A stretch of DNA of 64,000 nucleotides from Pseudomonas sp. Au-Pse12 (GCF_021341665.1 NZ_JAJTTH010000001.1:682001-746000); one strand, 5' to 3'; shown: positions 44,906 to 54,367, counted from the stretch's first letter. Program-made: numbers and translations. Notes: a model not told the origin generated them from the sequence alone.

Positions 44906-45586
44906 ATGCCAGTCAGCTTATTTAAGGCGGTGGCAGCGGTTACGTTCATTCGCCAAGCCGACGCCGATTCACTCGCCAAGCTGGATGATTTGGATGATGT
45001 GTTCGAGTATTCAGTCTTCCGGGCTTTGGCGAACGCATCGCTCACCACAGGTGCCTTGTTCCAATTGGTTGCCGACTCCCAAGTGGGTGAGTCGGTTGCC
45101 GGATATTTGGCTTACCTCATTCAGGGGCGGCGAATTGGGCCTCTGAACTGTGATTGGGTCACGACAAAGTTCAGTGTGCTTGCACAGTCGCTTGCGGGCG
45201 TGGGTTTAGCTGAGGCCGATGTCGCGGCTTGGCTCACGAGGTGGGATAGTCATATTGAAAAAGCCTGCAAGGATGCTCTCAAGGCGGACGTTCAACTGAT
45301 CAATGTCATCATAGCGTCGGACGAGAAAGTGTTGCCCAACACTCGGAAGGGGCTTCTCAAGCAACTCACGAGCGAAGAGCGTACTCGTGATGAATGGGTA
45401 CAGATGATCTCGGCAGGAGCGAAACAGCATCAGGCAATCGTGAGTGCGATAGTGCAGAAGGGTATTTCCATACCGACGATCGCGGCTGTCGGGGATGCCT
45501 TAGGCTGCTTTCGACCCCAAACGGACACTGATCCAAAGCGCTGTTGTCAGTGCCGGCGATGGGCCGCGAAGCAGCTCCAGCTATAA
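44906..45586 (+). CDS. Hypothetical protein, possibly the C-terminal part of a larger ATPase
   Basis: 226 aa, ATG at 44906. Helical, with segments such as VFEYSVFRALANASLTTGALFQLVADSQVG that look like the C-terminal region of a large P-loop protein, but no P-loop is present. The last ~25 residues (FRPQTDTDPKRCCQCRRWAAKQLQL) differ in character and may result from a frameshift near 45510. I would treat it as a hypothetical or truncated gene. Confidence 0.45.
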   Translation: MPVSLFKAVAAVTFIRQADADSLAKLDDLDDVFEYSVFRALANASLTTGALFQLVADSQVGESVAGYLAYLIQGRRIGPLNCDWVTTKFSVLAQSLAGVGLAEADVAAWLTRWDSHIEKACKDALKADVQLINVIIASDEKVLPNTRKGLLKQLTSEERTRDEWVQMISAGAKQHQAIVSAIVQKGISIPTIAAVGDALGCFRPQTDTDPKRCCQCRRWAAKQLQL

Positions 45587-45660
45587 TAGATCTCCGCAAT
45601 TGATCGCTTCCCCCGGCGGCGCCCAAGCCGCCTGGCATTCCCAAACCAGAGAAACTCAGT

Positions 45661-45867
45661 GTGCCGGACAAGTTGATTGATCCCCATCCGCTGGTGCGTA
45701 AATGGCTCCAGGCTGTGAGGGCTGCGAAGGACGTTGAAGGATGGGTAGAGCTACGTCGCGAGCGGGTGCTGTATACCCGTATTTCGCGTGACATGGTCGA
45801 TCGCGCCGCATTGCTTCTGGACGCCGACCGTAACGCCTCGGAAGATGCTGAGCCCCTTGTTTACTAA
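45661..45867 (+). CDS. Short C-terminal fragment of an unknown protein
   Basis: 68 codons from a GTG at 45661. KLIDPHPLVRKWLQAVRAAKD followed by RVLYTRISRDMVDRAALLLD has the feel of the conserved C-terminus of larger DNA-associated island proteins, so this is probably a gene remnant rather than a free small protein. The 299 bp after it (to 46166) hold no supported gene. Confidence 0.35.
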   Translation: MPDKLIDPHPLVRKWLQAVRAAKDVEGWVELRRERVLYTRISRDMVDRAALLLDADRNASEDAEPLVY

Positions 45868-46166
45868 GCGGCAGGCTATCCCCCTTGACCCTGTTCAATC
45901 TGAAACCCACACACTACGCTGGTCGTCCAAGCTGACCACCACATACTTTAATCGAAGTGCTGATGTTGGCCTGCAAAAGTATGGCGGGCATCGGAACGAC
46001 GCCGATGCGGATAACTACCACGGATCGGAAGATGCCCTAGGCCAGAGCAACGTTGATACGACGGTCAAAGGAACTACATTCGCCCTTGACCTAACTTTGA
46101 GCGGCTCGCAGCTTATTCAATCCTGATAGTCCACCTTACTTACCAAGCTTGCGTTAGGCCATAGTC

Positions 46167-47588
46167 CTATGGCCGAGCTAAAGGATTGACTACGCTCTCC
46201 AAAATTGCTGGATGATTCTCAGCGAGCCGAATAAACATTTGTACTGCGGCTTCGTATTTCTTTCTTTTATAGTCACATAAGAATCTCTGCCGGTTTTCGT
46301 TATCCTGTTGTTTCATTATTTCTTTGCCCACATGAAAGCACTCTCCGCCGCAAAGAGACCTTGCCCAGCAATCGGTACAATGCTTGGTTTTGCCAGGACT
46401 CCTAATTTCATGAATTAAATTTGAGGTGGCTGGGTTGTTGATGTCGTTAGCGGATAGTTCATACTCTTCGTTCCCTAGATAACGATGGCAGGCTTGCATT
46501 TTTCCATAGGTGTCGAAAGCGACATGGTTTCTAGTTGCTCCACATATTACGTCTTTAACGCGGCCATAGTAGAGGTTGGATATAACCTCAGTGAACCATG
46601 CGTGGCGCACAATTTTTCCTGTGATAAAGTCGGTTTCAATTTCTGCGGCTAAAGAATCTATCTCGGAAAAAAGCTCCTGTTGTATTGAGCTATCCACCCT
46701 GCCAGATTCAAACTCGTGAGAACCAGTTGAGATGTCGTTGAAGCCAGTGTCTCGCAAGAATTTATATGTTGCTAGTAATCGGCCAGGCTCCAGTTTGTAA
46801 GTGGCACGAGCGGCGCGAATGTTGTGTGGATAATATTTGAAGAAGGCGTCGATTCCGGCCATGACCGCGCCGGAACTTCCATTGCCGCTTAACAGTTTTC
46901 TAGTTTGATCATGCCAGATAGGCGGGCCATCCAAGCTGATGGAAACTCGGATGTCGTTACGGAGTATTGACTTGGCGACGGTTTTTTTTCCAAGACTCAG
47001 TCCATTGGTTGTAACCAGCAGCGTAAGCTCCTTATCGTGCTCCCTAGCTTTATTTCTGGCAAATCTAGCTAGCTTGTCAAGAAGTCGCGGATAGAGGAAA
47101 GGTTCGCCTCCAATAAAAGCAAGGTTAACTTTTTTGTTTACATTCATCTCGCCTAACGTAGCAATAATCTTTGAAATCGCAGGTTTCTCTAATTGAGGCG
47201 TGGAACGAATTTTTTCTTCAGCTCCCTCCTGAAAATTGTAACAATAGGTGCATCTTAGATTGCAACCTAAAGTTGGGCTTATCGCGAGGTAAGCGATTGG
47301 TAATTTGGCGTCTTCAAGGCGAATTCTGTTGATTCCTTCAAGAGCAATTAACTGCTTTACACTATCCATGTCGGATTTGCTTAAATCTGATGGAAAATTA
47401 ACTAGGTTTGAACTTATTCTGAAAAGTAATTTGCTTGCATTTGAGTTTGGATCTAGTATGCTATTGGTCGGCGAGTGGTATATGTAATGTTTTTTGTCTC
47501 TATTTATTACTAGGATGTTGTTGGGGTTTGTAATGCTTTTCCAAGCATCATCTATTAACGCAGTTTGACCATTTATTGGTCTATCCAT
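46167..47588 (-). CDS. Radical SAM/SPASM RiPP maturase
   Basis: 473 aa, ATG at 47588 with GGAG 7 nt upstream. The N-terminal ~95 residues may hold the peptide-binding region. The radical SAM core starts SPTLGCNLRCTYCYN with the C109-x3-C113-x2-C116 cluster motif, then FIGGEPFLYPRLL (GGEP), LLVTTNGLSL, and VSISLDGPPIWHD. The C-terminal SPASM domain has CGATRNHVAFDTYGKMQAC (C-x12-G-x4-C), then CTDCWARSLCGGEC and a final FLCDYK, enough for auxiliary iron-sulfur clusters. Such enzymes crosslink or otherwise modify a ribosomal peptide. The gene directly upstream encodes a 69-aa Cys-containing precursor. Codon use is markedly AT-rich compared with its neighbours, suggesting separate acquisition. 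Confidence 0.9.
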   Translation of the reverse strand: MDRPINGQTALIDDAWKSITNPNNILVINRDKKHYIYHSPTNSILDPNSNASKLLFRISSNLVNFPSDLSKSDMDSVKQLIALEGINRIRLEDAKLPIAYLAISPTLGCNLRCTYCYNFQEGAEEKIRSTPQLEKPAISKIIATLGEMNVNKKVNLAFIGGEPFLYPRLLDKLARFARNKAREHDKELTLLVTTNGLSLGKKTVAKSILRNDIRVSISLDGPPIWHDQTRKLLSGNGSSGAVMAGIDAFFKYYPHNIRAARATYKLEPGRLLATYKFLRDTGFNDISTGSHEFESGRVDSSIQQELFSEIDSLAAEIETDFITGKIVRHAWFTEVISNLYYGRVKDVICGATRNHVAFDTYGKMQACHRYLGNEEYELSANDINNPATSNLIHEIRSPGKTKHCTDCWARSLCGGECFHVGKEIMKQQDNENRQRFLCDYKRKKYEAAVQMFIRLAENHPAILESVVNPLARP

Positions 47589-47610
47589 GGTTGGCTCCGG
47601 GAACTATGTT

Positions 47611-47820
47611 CTACGTTGGGCATAGCCCGTCTTCAACACCGCGCTCACCGCTAGGGCCACATCCACACGCGATTACGAGTTTAAGTTTTTCAATATCTAA
47701 CTTGGCCCCGATTCTTTGAAAAGCCTCAAGGGCCGCCATTTTTTCCTCTTCTGTTGTCATTGATGCAAGCTTTTTCAAAGCCAACTTTAATTCGGTTTCT
47801 GTCTCGTTATTAGAGCTCAT
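47611..47820 (-). CDS. RiPP precursor peptide
   Basis: 69 aa from the ATG at 47820, with AGGAG 8 nt upstream. A charged helical leader (residues ~1-48, NETETELKLALKKLASMTTE, then MAALEAFQRIGAKLDIEKLKL) is followed by a short glycine- and cysteine-rich core ACGCGPSGERGVEDGLCPT with C52, C54 and C67. It lies 22 bp upstream of the radical SAM/SPASM gene on the same strand. Leader plus Cys-bearing core next to a SPASM maturase is the expected pattern for a thioether- or other crosslinked RiPP. No exporter or protease gene is adjacent. A longer frame to 47922 is open but lacks this ribosome-binding site. Confidence 0.78.
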   Translation of the reverse strand: MSSNNETETELKLALKKLASMTTEEEKMAALEAFQRIGAKLDIEKLKLVIACGCGPSGERGVEDGLCPT

Positions 47821-48040
47821 GCTTGCAACTCCTAGAGTGAGTGATAGCCATAGTTTTGACGTGGCTATCAATCTGTCAAAGAAAGAGATGTGTTTTTTGA
47901 TGCCACTCGTCGGGAATAACACTTATCTATCGGTGGTTAGAATTGTCGGAGATAACTCTTACGCTCCCCCCGTGGAAAAGTTATTACGGTGTGCTGTTGA
48001 GTCGGCAAATTGGGTCGTACTGAAAGAGGTAATATAGTGG

Positions 48041-48535
48041 TCTAATGAAATCGGACACCCATTTAGGCGAGAATACTCGCCAGATAGAGGTGTCTGATGA
48101 CCAAACAACGTCGTTCATTTTTCCGCTGAATTCAAATGCGAGGCCGCAGGCCTCGTGCTTGCTCCGAACGTTGAGCGGATGGTTTTGCGTAGTCGCGTGA
48201 ACGAGCTGTTCTCCCAAAGCCGCAGCGCAGCGGGCAGCCGAAGCATCATGTTCATGATGCGAGAGGACGGCATAGAGATTGGGCGATTCAAGGTACGCAA
48301 GCTGATGAGCGAGATGAAACTGGTCAGCAAGCAGCCCGGCTCACATGCCTATAAAAAGGCGACAGTGGAACGGCCAGATATCCCGAACGTGCTGGATCGG
48401 GAGTTCACTGTAGAGAAACCGAATAAGGTCTGGTGCGGTGACATCACCTATATCTGGGCTCAAGGCCGCTGGCACTATGTGGCGATTGTGATCGAGCAGT
48501 TCAACCCGCACGACGCTTCGCTCGCCCAAATGTAA
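48041..48535 (+). mobile_element. IS3-family remnant (degenerate orfA/orfB)
   Basis: The left end reads TGGTCTAATGAAATCGGACA. orfA starts at 48097 (MTKQRRS) but is frameshifted in a T-run within 10 codons, then joins an internal piece of orfB (from ~48155: RVNELFSQSRSAAGSRSIMF, RKLMSEMKLVSKQPG, VEKPNKVWCGDITYIW) that keeps only the first catalytic Asp and stops at 48535. It cannot be active. Confidence 0.78.
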
Positions 48536-48538
48536 AAC

Positions 48539-48952
48539 ATCCTTCTGATTGAACTTAAGAAAGGTGGGTTCAAACTCAATCGTAAAGAAGTCAACCAGGC
48601 CGACGAGTACGTCCAGGACATCGCGAGCTCAGGGTATGTAAATGGTTCGCCTTTCATAACGGCATGGGTAGTGGGGCAGTCGATTGCGGCAGGAGTGGCC
48701 ACCACGAAGACCGTTGGCGATGAGCACCATAAGTATGGGCAGGTGCGCGCCACCACCTACGGCACCTTGGTCGGCACGGCCAATTTACGTCTGATGCGTC
48801 TGCGGGAGACCTTGGAAGATCGATATGGCAACCTCAAGACCGGCGCGATTCTTCACAAGGTTCTCGCGACTCAAGAGCAGACGAGCTTTGACTTGGGTGC
48901 GGTGCCGGAATCTGGAGCCAAGGACGAAGCCTCCGTGACAGAGGTGGTCTGA
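48539..48952 (+). pseudogene. C-terminal fragment of an unknown larger protein
   Basis: The same frame continues after the IS3-fragment stop: ILLIELKKGGFKLNRKEVNQ, DEYVQDIASSGYVNG, FITAWVVGQSIAAGVA, GQVRATTYGTLVGTANLRLMRL, then a normal stop. ELKKGG plus the beta-rich start looks like the end of a PDDEXK-type strand (E-x-K) in the C-terminal part of a large ATP-binding or nuclease protein. The N-terminus is missing, apparently through rearrangement with the IS3 copy. An internal GTG at 48671 exists but is unlikely to be a genuine start. Confidence 0.5.
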
Positions 48953-49153
48953 TCTACTTCACCATTACCTCTAGCGCTTCGTCGCGGAACACGATATGTG
49001 CATTGTGCAAATTCTGCACATTGCATCAGCCTGAGTGCGGTGCTGCTCGCATATGGGCCTGAGCAAAGCTCGGTGTGCTGGTAAGATCCGCTGCCTAGCG
49101 CGGGTACAGTTGTCCCCTGACATCCAAGACATCGGAAAAAAGGCTGGTAGAGA

Positions 49154-51583
49154 GTGGGTTCTCAAGAACAGATCAATGGCGTGAAATCAAAAAATGTTGC
49201 TCCCTCAGGGCCAGATCGTGCGGACGGTTGGGTAGGCGGGATCGTTCAAATACTGGCGGGACTCATGCTCAAGGCAGTTCGCGCTCATGACCGAGTTTCC
49301 TGGAACGCAGGCCATGCTCACGGCGTGAACGAGGCCAAGCTTGTTCTTAAATTTCCGCCTGCTGAAGTGGCTACGCCCGGGCTCGACACAAACCTTTTTG
49401 AGAATTTTGTCTTCCCCATATCGAAGACGTTAGCCAACACGATCAAAGCTGACGTCGAGAAATTATTGCCTGAACACCAGCAACCAACGCCAGTTCAATG
49501 GGACATGATTTTATCGACTGCCCCATCAACATGTATCGTAGCAGGAGCGGGAAGTGGAAAATCGACGACCATGGTGTTACGCCTTCTCGTCATCCATCAT
49601 TACTTGGGCGTACCGCTGCAAAAGATTACTGTTGTCACTTTCACTAGGGATTCCAGATTTGACTTCATAAAAAAGCTTCAAAAAGTTTTCTCCGAATGGG
49701 AAATTAAAGTATCACAAGAGGAGGGCATGGCACTCGTCAGAACATTTCACTCGCGAATTTTGGACTTCTTTAAATGGTCGCCGACTTTTGTGGGCGTTAA
49801 GCCCTTTGAGTTTTTGTCTGAAAAAGCAGGCGGAGATGACGATGAAGAGCCTGAAAATCTGCTGAACGTCAAGCTGCATGCACGGCAACTGGCGCTGATG
49901 AACCAATGCTTCGCAAAACTTTATGAAAGCAATAGACAATTTCGCGATCTGATTATCGAACTAGCGACCCACCAAATCTCAATCGGGGACGAACTAAATC
50001 CTAATGATCCTGAGCATCAAAAAAGGATCTCCTCGATACGCCATATATCAAAACGCGATGAAGAGGTCTGCAATATTGTAGGTGGATTGTGGCGGAAGTC
50101 AGGTAGCTGGCCCATACCAGGTGTCGACGCTAGCCTTACTGAGGTTAGCTTGGGTGGACATAGGTTTTATGCCGATGGTTACATTAAGGAGCTCGATACA
50201 TATGTCGTACTGGGCTTGGATGCGCGGGAACATTCCAAAGAAATAAAGCTTGAATCGGAAGATCGCCCTTTATCCCAAGCTGCGAGCCTAAGGAAAATAT
50301 TTTTCCAACTCTACTTTAAGGGCAAAGTGCTTTATCTGACAAACTATGAGCAGAGCAAAGCCACCTTAGAGGTGTTGCTTGGCAGAGTCTCATCCGGCCC
50401 TGGCTTTAGCTATAAAGTTAAAGGAGAGATAAGTGCGTCTCCGTTGATGCAGGCATTTCACTCCACTGCGTCGTTCCTGGAAAACCTAGGCTTGGACGTG
50501 CCTGGCTCAGTGACGAAAATGCAATTCAGCTCGACTGACGTGGATAAGAAATTTTTCATGGCCCTGGCTATTTACTGGCCAGAATTCGAGCGCTTTTTGA
50601 GTGTTCAAACTCCTAAGAGCATGACTTTCAATAGCATGTTCGCGTTGTTCGGCAGGGCTAGTGAGGAAAATTTCAGCAAGGTACCTCTCAATGCTCTGAT
50701 GGCTCAAACGGTGACATTGGTAGATGAGTTCCAGGATTGTGGGGCGAACACTATCTCATGGTTGCAAGGGGTCTTCAGTGAGTTGAGAAAGCGTCGAGCA
50801 GCGCTTCACACATCCTATGGGAAAGTCTTTCCCTCACTCATGGCTGTAGGAGATGACTGGCAGAGTATCTATGGCTGGAGAGGCAGCTCCCCCAAGTTTT
50901 TCCAAAAATTTGAGAAGTATTTTCCATCTCCGAGAACGCGGCATCTACTGCTTAAGGATAATTTTCGATCCCAACAAATGATCATCGATGCAGCCGAGAG
51001 CATTGTCAAAACGGCGAGGACGTCTCCAGAAGCTCCAAAAGATAAAACGGGCATCGCTGCACATCCAGTTATAAAAAACGTTCTAAACCCCGTACAGCTA
51101 TGGAAGCGAGACGATGATCGCCTGTTGGAATTGGTCGAACGTCACTACAATCAAGGGCACGAGATCATGGTGCTGACGCGCTCCAGAAGCACTAAGAGTG
51201 CGCTCACCACAAAACTCAACGGCATTCTCAACAAAGCGAAACGAGACAAAAAGCCTGACAACATACGCCTTATGACCTACCACGGATCCAAAGGATTAGA
51301 AGCGGATGTGGTTTTTCTAGTCGGCGATTGTGAACAGCTCACGCTGTCAGACTATCGTAACCAAGCCTACGTGCAGGCGGATCTGTCTATGAACGGGGAA
51401 GCGCTCGCATACGATGACGCTCAAGGCGACGAAGTCATGCGCTTGGCATACGTAGCAATCACTCGTGCCAAACTCTACTGTTATTGGTTTATGGAAGAAA
51501 ACGCTACTGGGGGGAACGGCTTACCAAAAGCCTCTGAGCGCGTTGATACTTCACACCCATTTTTTGAAGATTTTCGCCAATAG
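49154..51583 (+). CDS. UvrD-like SF1 helicase
   Basis: 809 aa, GTG at 49154 with a weak ribosome-binding site. A ~110-aa N-terminal region precedes the Q-motif and Walker A GAGSGKST (131-138 region). Further motifs: VVTFTRDSRFDF (Ia), VDEFQDCG (II), AVGDDWQSIYGWRGS (III), LKDNFRSQQ (IV), MTYHGSKGLEADVVFLVG (V), YVAITRAKL (VI). Between Ia and II is a ~350-aa insert (1B/2B region) containing a RFYADGYIKELDTYVVLGLDAREH segment that resembles the nuclease-like strand found in HelD/UvrD-type island helicases. Probably a DNA translocase with a defence or repair role. It stands alone 180 bp before the convergent recombinase. Confidence 0.86.
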   Translation: MGSQEQINGVKSKNVAPSGPDRADGWVGGIVQILAGLMLKAVRAHDRVSWNAGHAHGVNEAKLVLKFPPAEVATPGLDTNLFENFVFPISKTLANTIKADVEKLLPEHQQPTPVQWDMILSTAPSTCIVAGAGSGKSTTMVLRLLVIHHYLGVPLQKITVVTFTRDSRFDFIKKLQKVFSEWEIKVSQEEGMALVRTFHSRILDFFKWSPTFVGVKPFEFLSEKAGGDDDEEPENLLNVKLHARQLALMNQCFAKLYESNRQFRDLIIELATHQISIGDELNPNDPEHQKRISSIRHISKRDEEVCNIVGGLWRKSGSWPIPGVDASLTEVSLGGHRFYADGYIKELDTYVVLGLDAREHSKEIKLESEDRPLSQAASLRKIFFQLYFKGKVLYLTNYEQSKATLEVLLGRVSSGPGFSYKVKGEISASPLMQAFHSTASFLENLGLDVPGSVTKMQFSSTDVDKKFFMALAIYWPEFERFLSVQTPKSMTFNSMFALFGRASEENFSKVPLNALMAQTVTLVDEFQDCGANTISWLQGVFSELRKRRAALHTSYGKVFPSLMAVGDDWQSIYGWRGSSPKFFQKFEKYFPSPRTRHLLLKDNFRSQQMIIDAAESIVKTARTSPEAPKDKTGIAAHPVIKNVLNPVQLWKRDDDRLLELVERHYNQGHEIMVLTRSRSTKSALTTKLNGILNKAKRDKKPDNIRLMTYHGSKGLEADVVFLVGDCEQLTLSDYRNQAYVQADLSMNGEALAYDDAQGDEVMRLAYVAITRAKLYCYWFMEENATGGNGLPKASERVDTSHPFFEDFRQ

Positions 51584-51761
51584 GGCACTGTTAAAGTTTT
51601 TCTGTCGGTGATTCCGCACCCGAGCTTTCGCCCTAGCTGAGCAGCAAGAGGTGGCGCTGGACGCCCCATGCCTTACCTGTTGCTCGGCATTAGTGATTCC
51701 AGCTTGGCGGCTCAGAACGCCGTAGTCACTCTGAAATCTCCTCAGCAGTCATCTGCGGCTC

Positions 51762-53096
51762 TCAACCCCTGTCACGCATACCCACACCACGCACTGAAAG
51801 GCTTCGCTCCTGGTCATGCGAGTGGTAGTAAACGTTCTGAGTGGTGCTGAGGCTGCTATGGCGCAAGTCCATCTGCAAATCTTTTGGACTTCGCAGCGGG
51901 GCGTCAAACGTCGCAGAGGTGTGTCTGAGCCAGTGTGCAGAGGCCGCTCGCAGACTGTTCATCTCATGCTCTTCGCGCTGCTCATCGCGCATTCGAGCCA
52001 GAGCGTTATCGAATACTGATTGGAGGAGGGCGCGTACCTGTCGCCCCGACAACCCTGAACGACCTCGGATGGTCATGAGCAGGGGCGTCTGATCATTCCA
52101 ACCAGGCAGTGCAGGCAGCCCAATAAACCGACGGTAGCGCGTCAGGTATTTAGAGATGTACTCGTCCCTGACGGCAACCTTCCCGGCTTTGTTGCCTTTG
52201 CCGATTACGTGATACCACCAGTTGCCCTCCGGATCTCGTCGGAAGTCTCCCATGACTGGGCTCCAGTTTGGTCTGCCGACGATGTCGGACACACGAAGGT
52301 ACATCGCGAAAAGGGTCGCCACAATGAAAAGGGTGCGCTCATGCCGTTTGGGCTCCTCAAGCGCCATTTGCTCAGCAGTCTCCAGTACGTAGTCCCATTG
52401 CAGAGGAGTCAGAGCACGGCTTGTCCCTTCATCTTGAGGGGTGCCACGGCTGAGACTTTTCTTCTTGATCATCCTGAACGGGTTAGCTGCGACCGTACCG
52501 TCCTCGACCATGTACTCAAAGAAACGGCTGCAGATTGTGTAAATCTGGTTGAGGGTGCTGGGCGAGGCCTTGTATTGCATCGCGACATCTTGAGCCATGC
52601 CAAGCTCGGGATCCCGGGCGTAATTGTTTGGAGCCGCTTTCAGTTCGCCCGAAGAATCTTTCGCACGTTTCAGGCTGAATGGTCTCCATTTTGGGTTCGG
52701 GATGACCGGATCACCCCACGTCGACTCAGTATGGTCACTGGTGACGAAACGACCACGCACAATGGTGCCAATCCACTCAGCAGGCGGATTGCGACAAAAC
52801 TCCAGGTAGTCTTCAGCATCTTGGCGCTTGAGCTGTGAGAACGGCGTTTTCTTTATGATGAGTGCCCACAAAAGCAAGCGCTCGACATGCGTCCTATATG
52901 AAGTAAATGTCAGGCTGTTGTCTGAAAACGCTCGAAGAAAATCTCGCGCGGCGAGGTAACCCTTATGGGCCTCAACTGAGGGTGGGAAGTTATCAATATA
53001 GTCACGAACACAAACCATACTGGAATAGCGCAAACTAAAGTCCGTATCAATGAAGATCTCGTAAGTCTCAAAAATAGGCATTGGTTGCGTAGACAT
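51762..53096 (-). CDS. Tyrosine recombinase (phage-integrase family)
   Basis: 444 aa, ATG at 53096. N-terminal SAM-like DNA-binding domain (~45-215: LLLWALIIKKTPFSQLKRQDAEDYLEFC, LNQIYTICSRFFEYMVEDGTVAANP). The catalytic domain has Arg in LFAMYLRVSDIVG, Lys in IGKGNKAGKV, H-x2-R in HWLRHTSATF, His in LRHSSLSTTQ, and the nucleophile Tyr in NVYYHSHD. It is of the kind seen near the ends of Pseudomonas islands. It lies ~1.3 kb inside the distal transposon end, so it may resolve cointegrates for an element that lacks TnsA, or may be unrelated cargo. Confidence 0.88.
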   Translation of the reverse strand: MSTQPMPIFETYEIFIDTDFSLRYSSMVCVRDYIDNFPPSVEAHKGYLAARDFLRAFSDNSLTFTSYRTHVERLLLWALIIKKTPFSQLKRQDAEDYLEFCRNPPAEWIGTIVRGRFVTSDHTESTWGDPVIPNPKWRPFSLKRAKDSSGELKAAPNNYARDPELGMAQDVAMQYKASPSTLNQIYTICSRFFEYMVEDGTVAANPFRMIKKKSLSRGTPQDEGTSRALTPLQWDYVLETAEQMALEEPKRHERTLFIVATLFAMYLRVSDIVGRPNWSPVMGDFRRDPEGNWWYHVIGKGNKAGKVAVRDEYISKYLTRYRRFIGLPALPGWNDQTPLLMTIRGRSGLSGRQVRALLQSVFDNALARMRDEQREEHEMNSLRAASAHWLRHTSATFDAPLRSPKDLQMDLRHSSLSTTQNVYYHSHDQERSLSVRGVGMRDRG

Positions 53097-53494
53097 TTTG
53101 GTGTATTACCGGGTGACTTGGCGGTGATAAGAGACTTCCAGTAATGGAAGTAATTGGAAGTCAGGGCAGGGTGGTTGTGTCTTTTTCTTCGAGGCGAGCA
53201 CGTCCGTCTCCCTGGATGAATCACTCATACCTAGCCCTAACAATTTGATCGATGTCATCTAGGTTATACATACTAAGCTTGGCTTTGCAAGTATTGTTAT
53301 GCAAATATTTGCTGACAGCCTAGAAAGTAAAGATGCTTTAGTTATATATTGAGAGTTTTGGCCGGAGCTGAATTAGAGACGGCTGGGCAGCCCCAAGCTG
53401 CGAGGGCTTCATGCTGGAACTGCCCATATTTTGAGAGGCGCCACTGCTGCTTTATATAGGCGGCAGGACTTCACGCAGGCCGTGACCTAGGGGG

Positions 53495-53622
53495 CACTTT
53501 TAAAAGATTCGGTTACTTTTAAAAGTTGGAAGTTGTATCGCCACTAAATTCGGGGGTACGGCAGTGAATCACCATGTTTTGCGGGATTGATCATTTTTAA
53601 AAGTTTCGGTCATTTTTAAAAA
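53495..53622. repeat. Two pairs of 19-bp-spaced transposase-site-like repeats
   Basis: Pair 1: ACTTTTAAAAG at 53496-53506 and 53515-53525. Pair 2: CATTTTTAAAA starting at 53592 and 53611. Each pair is offset by exactly 19 bp, and the spacer is also alike (ATTCGGTT, TTTCGGTC). The motif is the same as in the terminal repeat of the transposon, so these are likely TniA-binding sites. Confidence 0.8.
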
Positions 53623-53688
53623 TTAATACTTTCAGTGCGCACGCATGCCTCTTGGGCACAACCAGTTGTCAGTCCATAAAAAAGACTC

Positions 53689-53739
53689 TTGAAATCTAAA
53701 GTAGTTGGTGTTTTATAATGAAGCTTCTTCGAAGCTTCA
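53689..53739 (+). promoter_or_regulatory. Promoter-like element with palindromic operator, no gene downstream
   Basis: TTGAAA (53689-53694) and TATAAT (53714-53719) are 19 bp apart. The palindrome TGAAGCTTC-TTC-GAAGCTTCA (53719-53739) starts at the last base of the -10 box. The downstream ~340 bp before the next repeat pair have no convincing reading frame, so a small RNA is conceivable. Confidence 0.4.
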
Positions 53740-54082
53740 GTCTTGAAGCCACTTTTAGTTAGTCTGCCCCCGCGTATTTAACGCTGTTCTATGCACTTCA
53801 ATCTCCTATGAACTGACATATTGATCGCTCGCTCCAACGCCTATCCACGCTACGTACGCCGACGGTGTTAGTACTCAACCAGGCTTTGCCTTCACGGCAC
53901 AGGCAAGGTTTAGATCACCTTGGTGTGGCTTCTTGATATTCGGTCTTTGTGGATCATCGCACTGCCGGATGAGACTGGAACGATCTGACGCTGAACGATT
54001 ATTGGAGCTATGCGTAAGTGTTTCGAGCGCTTCAGGGCTCAGAAAATCGCAAACCACCATATTCATTGGGCTACGGGCGTGG

Positions 54083-54114
54083 TCATTTTTAAAGGATTCA
54101 ACCATTTTTAAAAA
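54083..54114. repeat. Third 19-bp-spaced repeat pair of the distal transposon end
   Basis: TCATTTTTAAAGG (54083-54095) and CCATTTTTAAAAA (54102-54114), again offset by 19 bp, in the same orientation as the other pairs and the terminal copy. Confidence 0.78.
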
Positions 54115-54367
54115 ATGGTCTCGCATCCTGAGGCTTTGTTGCACTGAACGAAACCGTTCGAAATGGGCGCTTATCAGGACGCATGGAGGCCTTCTGAAGC
54201 CGCATACAGCGTTTCGAGCCTACATAAAATGGCCAAACCATGGGTTATGACCTATGCCGCCAAAATTAAAAAACGCTGAAATGGAGATTTATGAGGGTGT
54301 TGATTGCTCGGAAAGGCCCGGCCAGCAAGGCTTTTAGGGTGGAAACGCTGGGCGCCACCCAAAGCGT

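Larger units (their letters stand above)
53097..54366. other. 1.27-kb non-coding distal end region of the transposon
   Basis: No supported gene. It contains three 19-bp-spaced repeat pairs, a promoter-like element with a palindrome (53689-53739), and otherwise AT-rich sequence. Short frames here overlap the repeats and have no recognisable protein character. Confidence 0.6.

Noticed and set aside
45788..46126. 112-codon frame after the 45661 fragment
   Set aside because: No motif, overlaps the fragment in another frame, no ribosome-binding site.
53495..54114. CRISPR array
   Set aside because: The repeats are short AT-rich motifs in pairs with uneven long gaps; there are no regular spacers and no cas genes.
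53933..54250. Reading frames of 90-105 codons on both strands in the distal transposon end
   Set aside because: They run through the repeat pairs and give no protein-like sequence.
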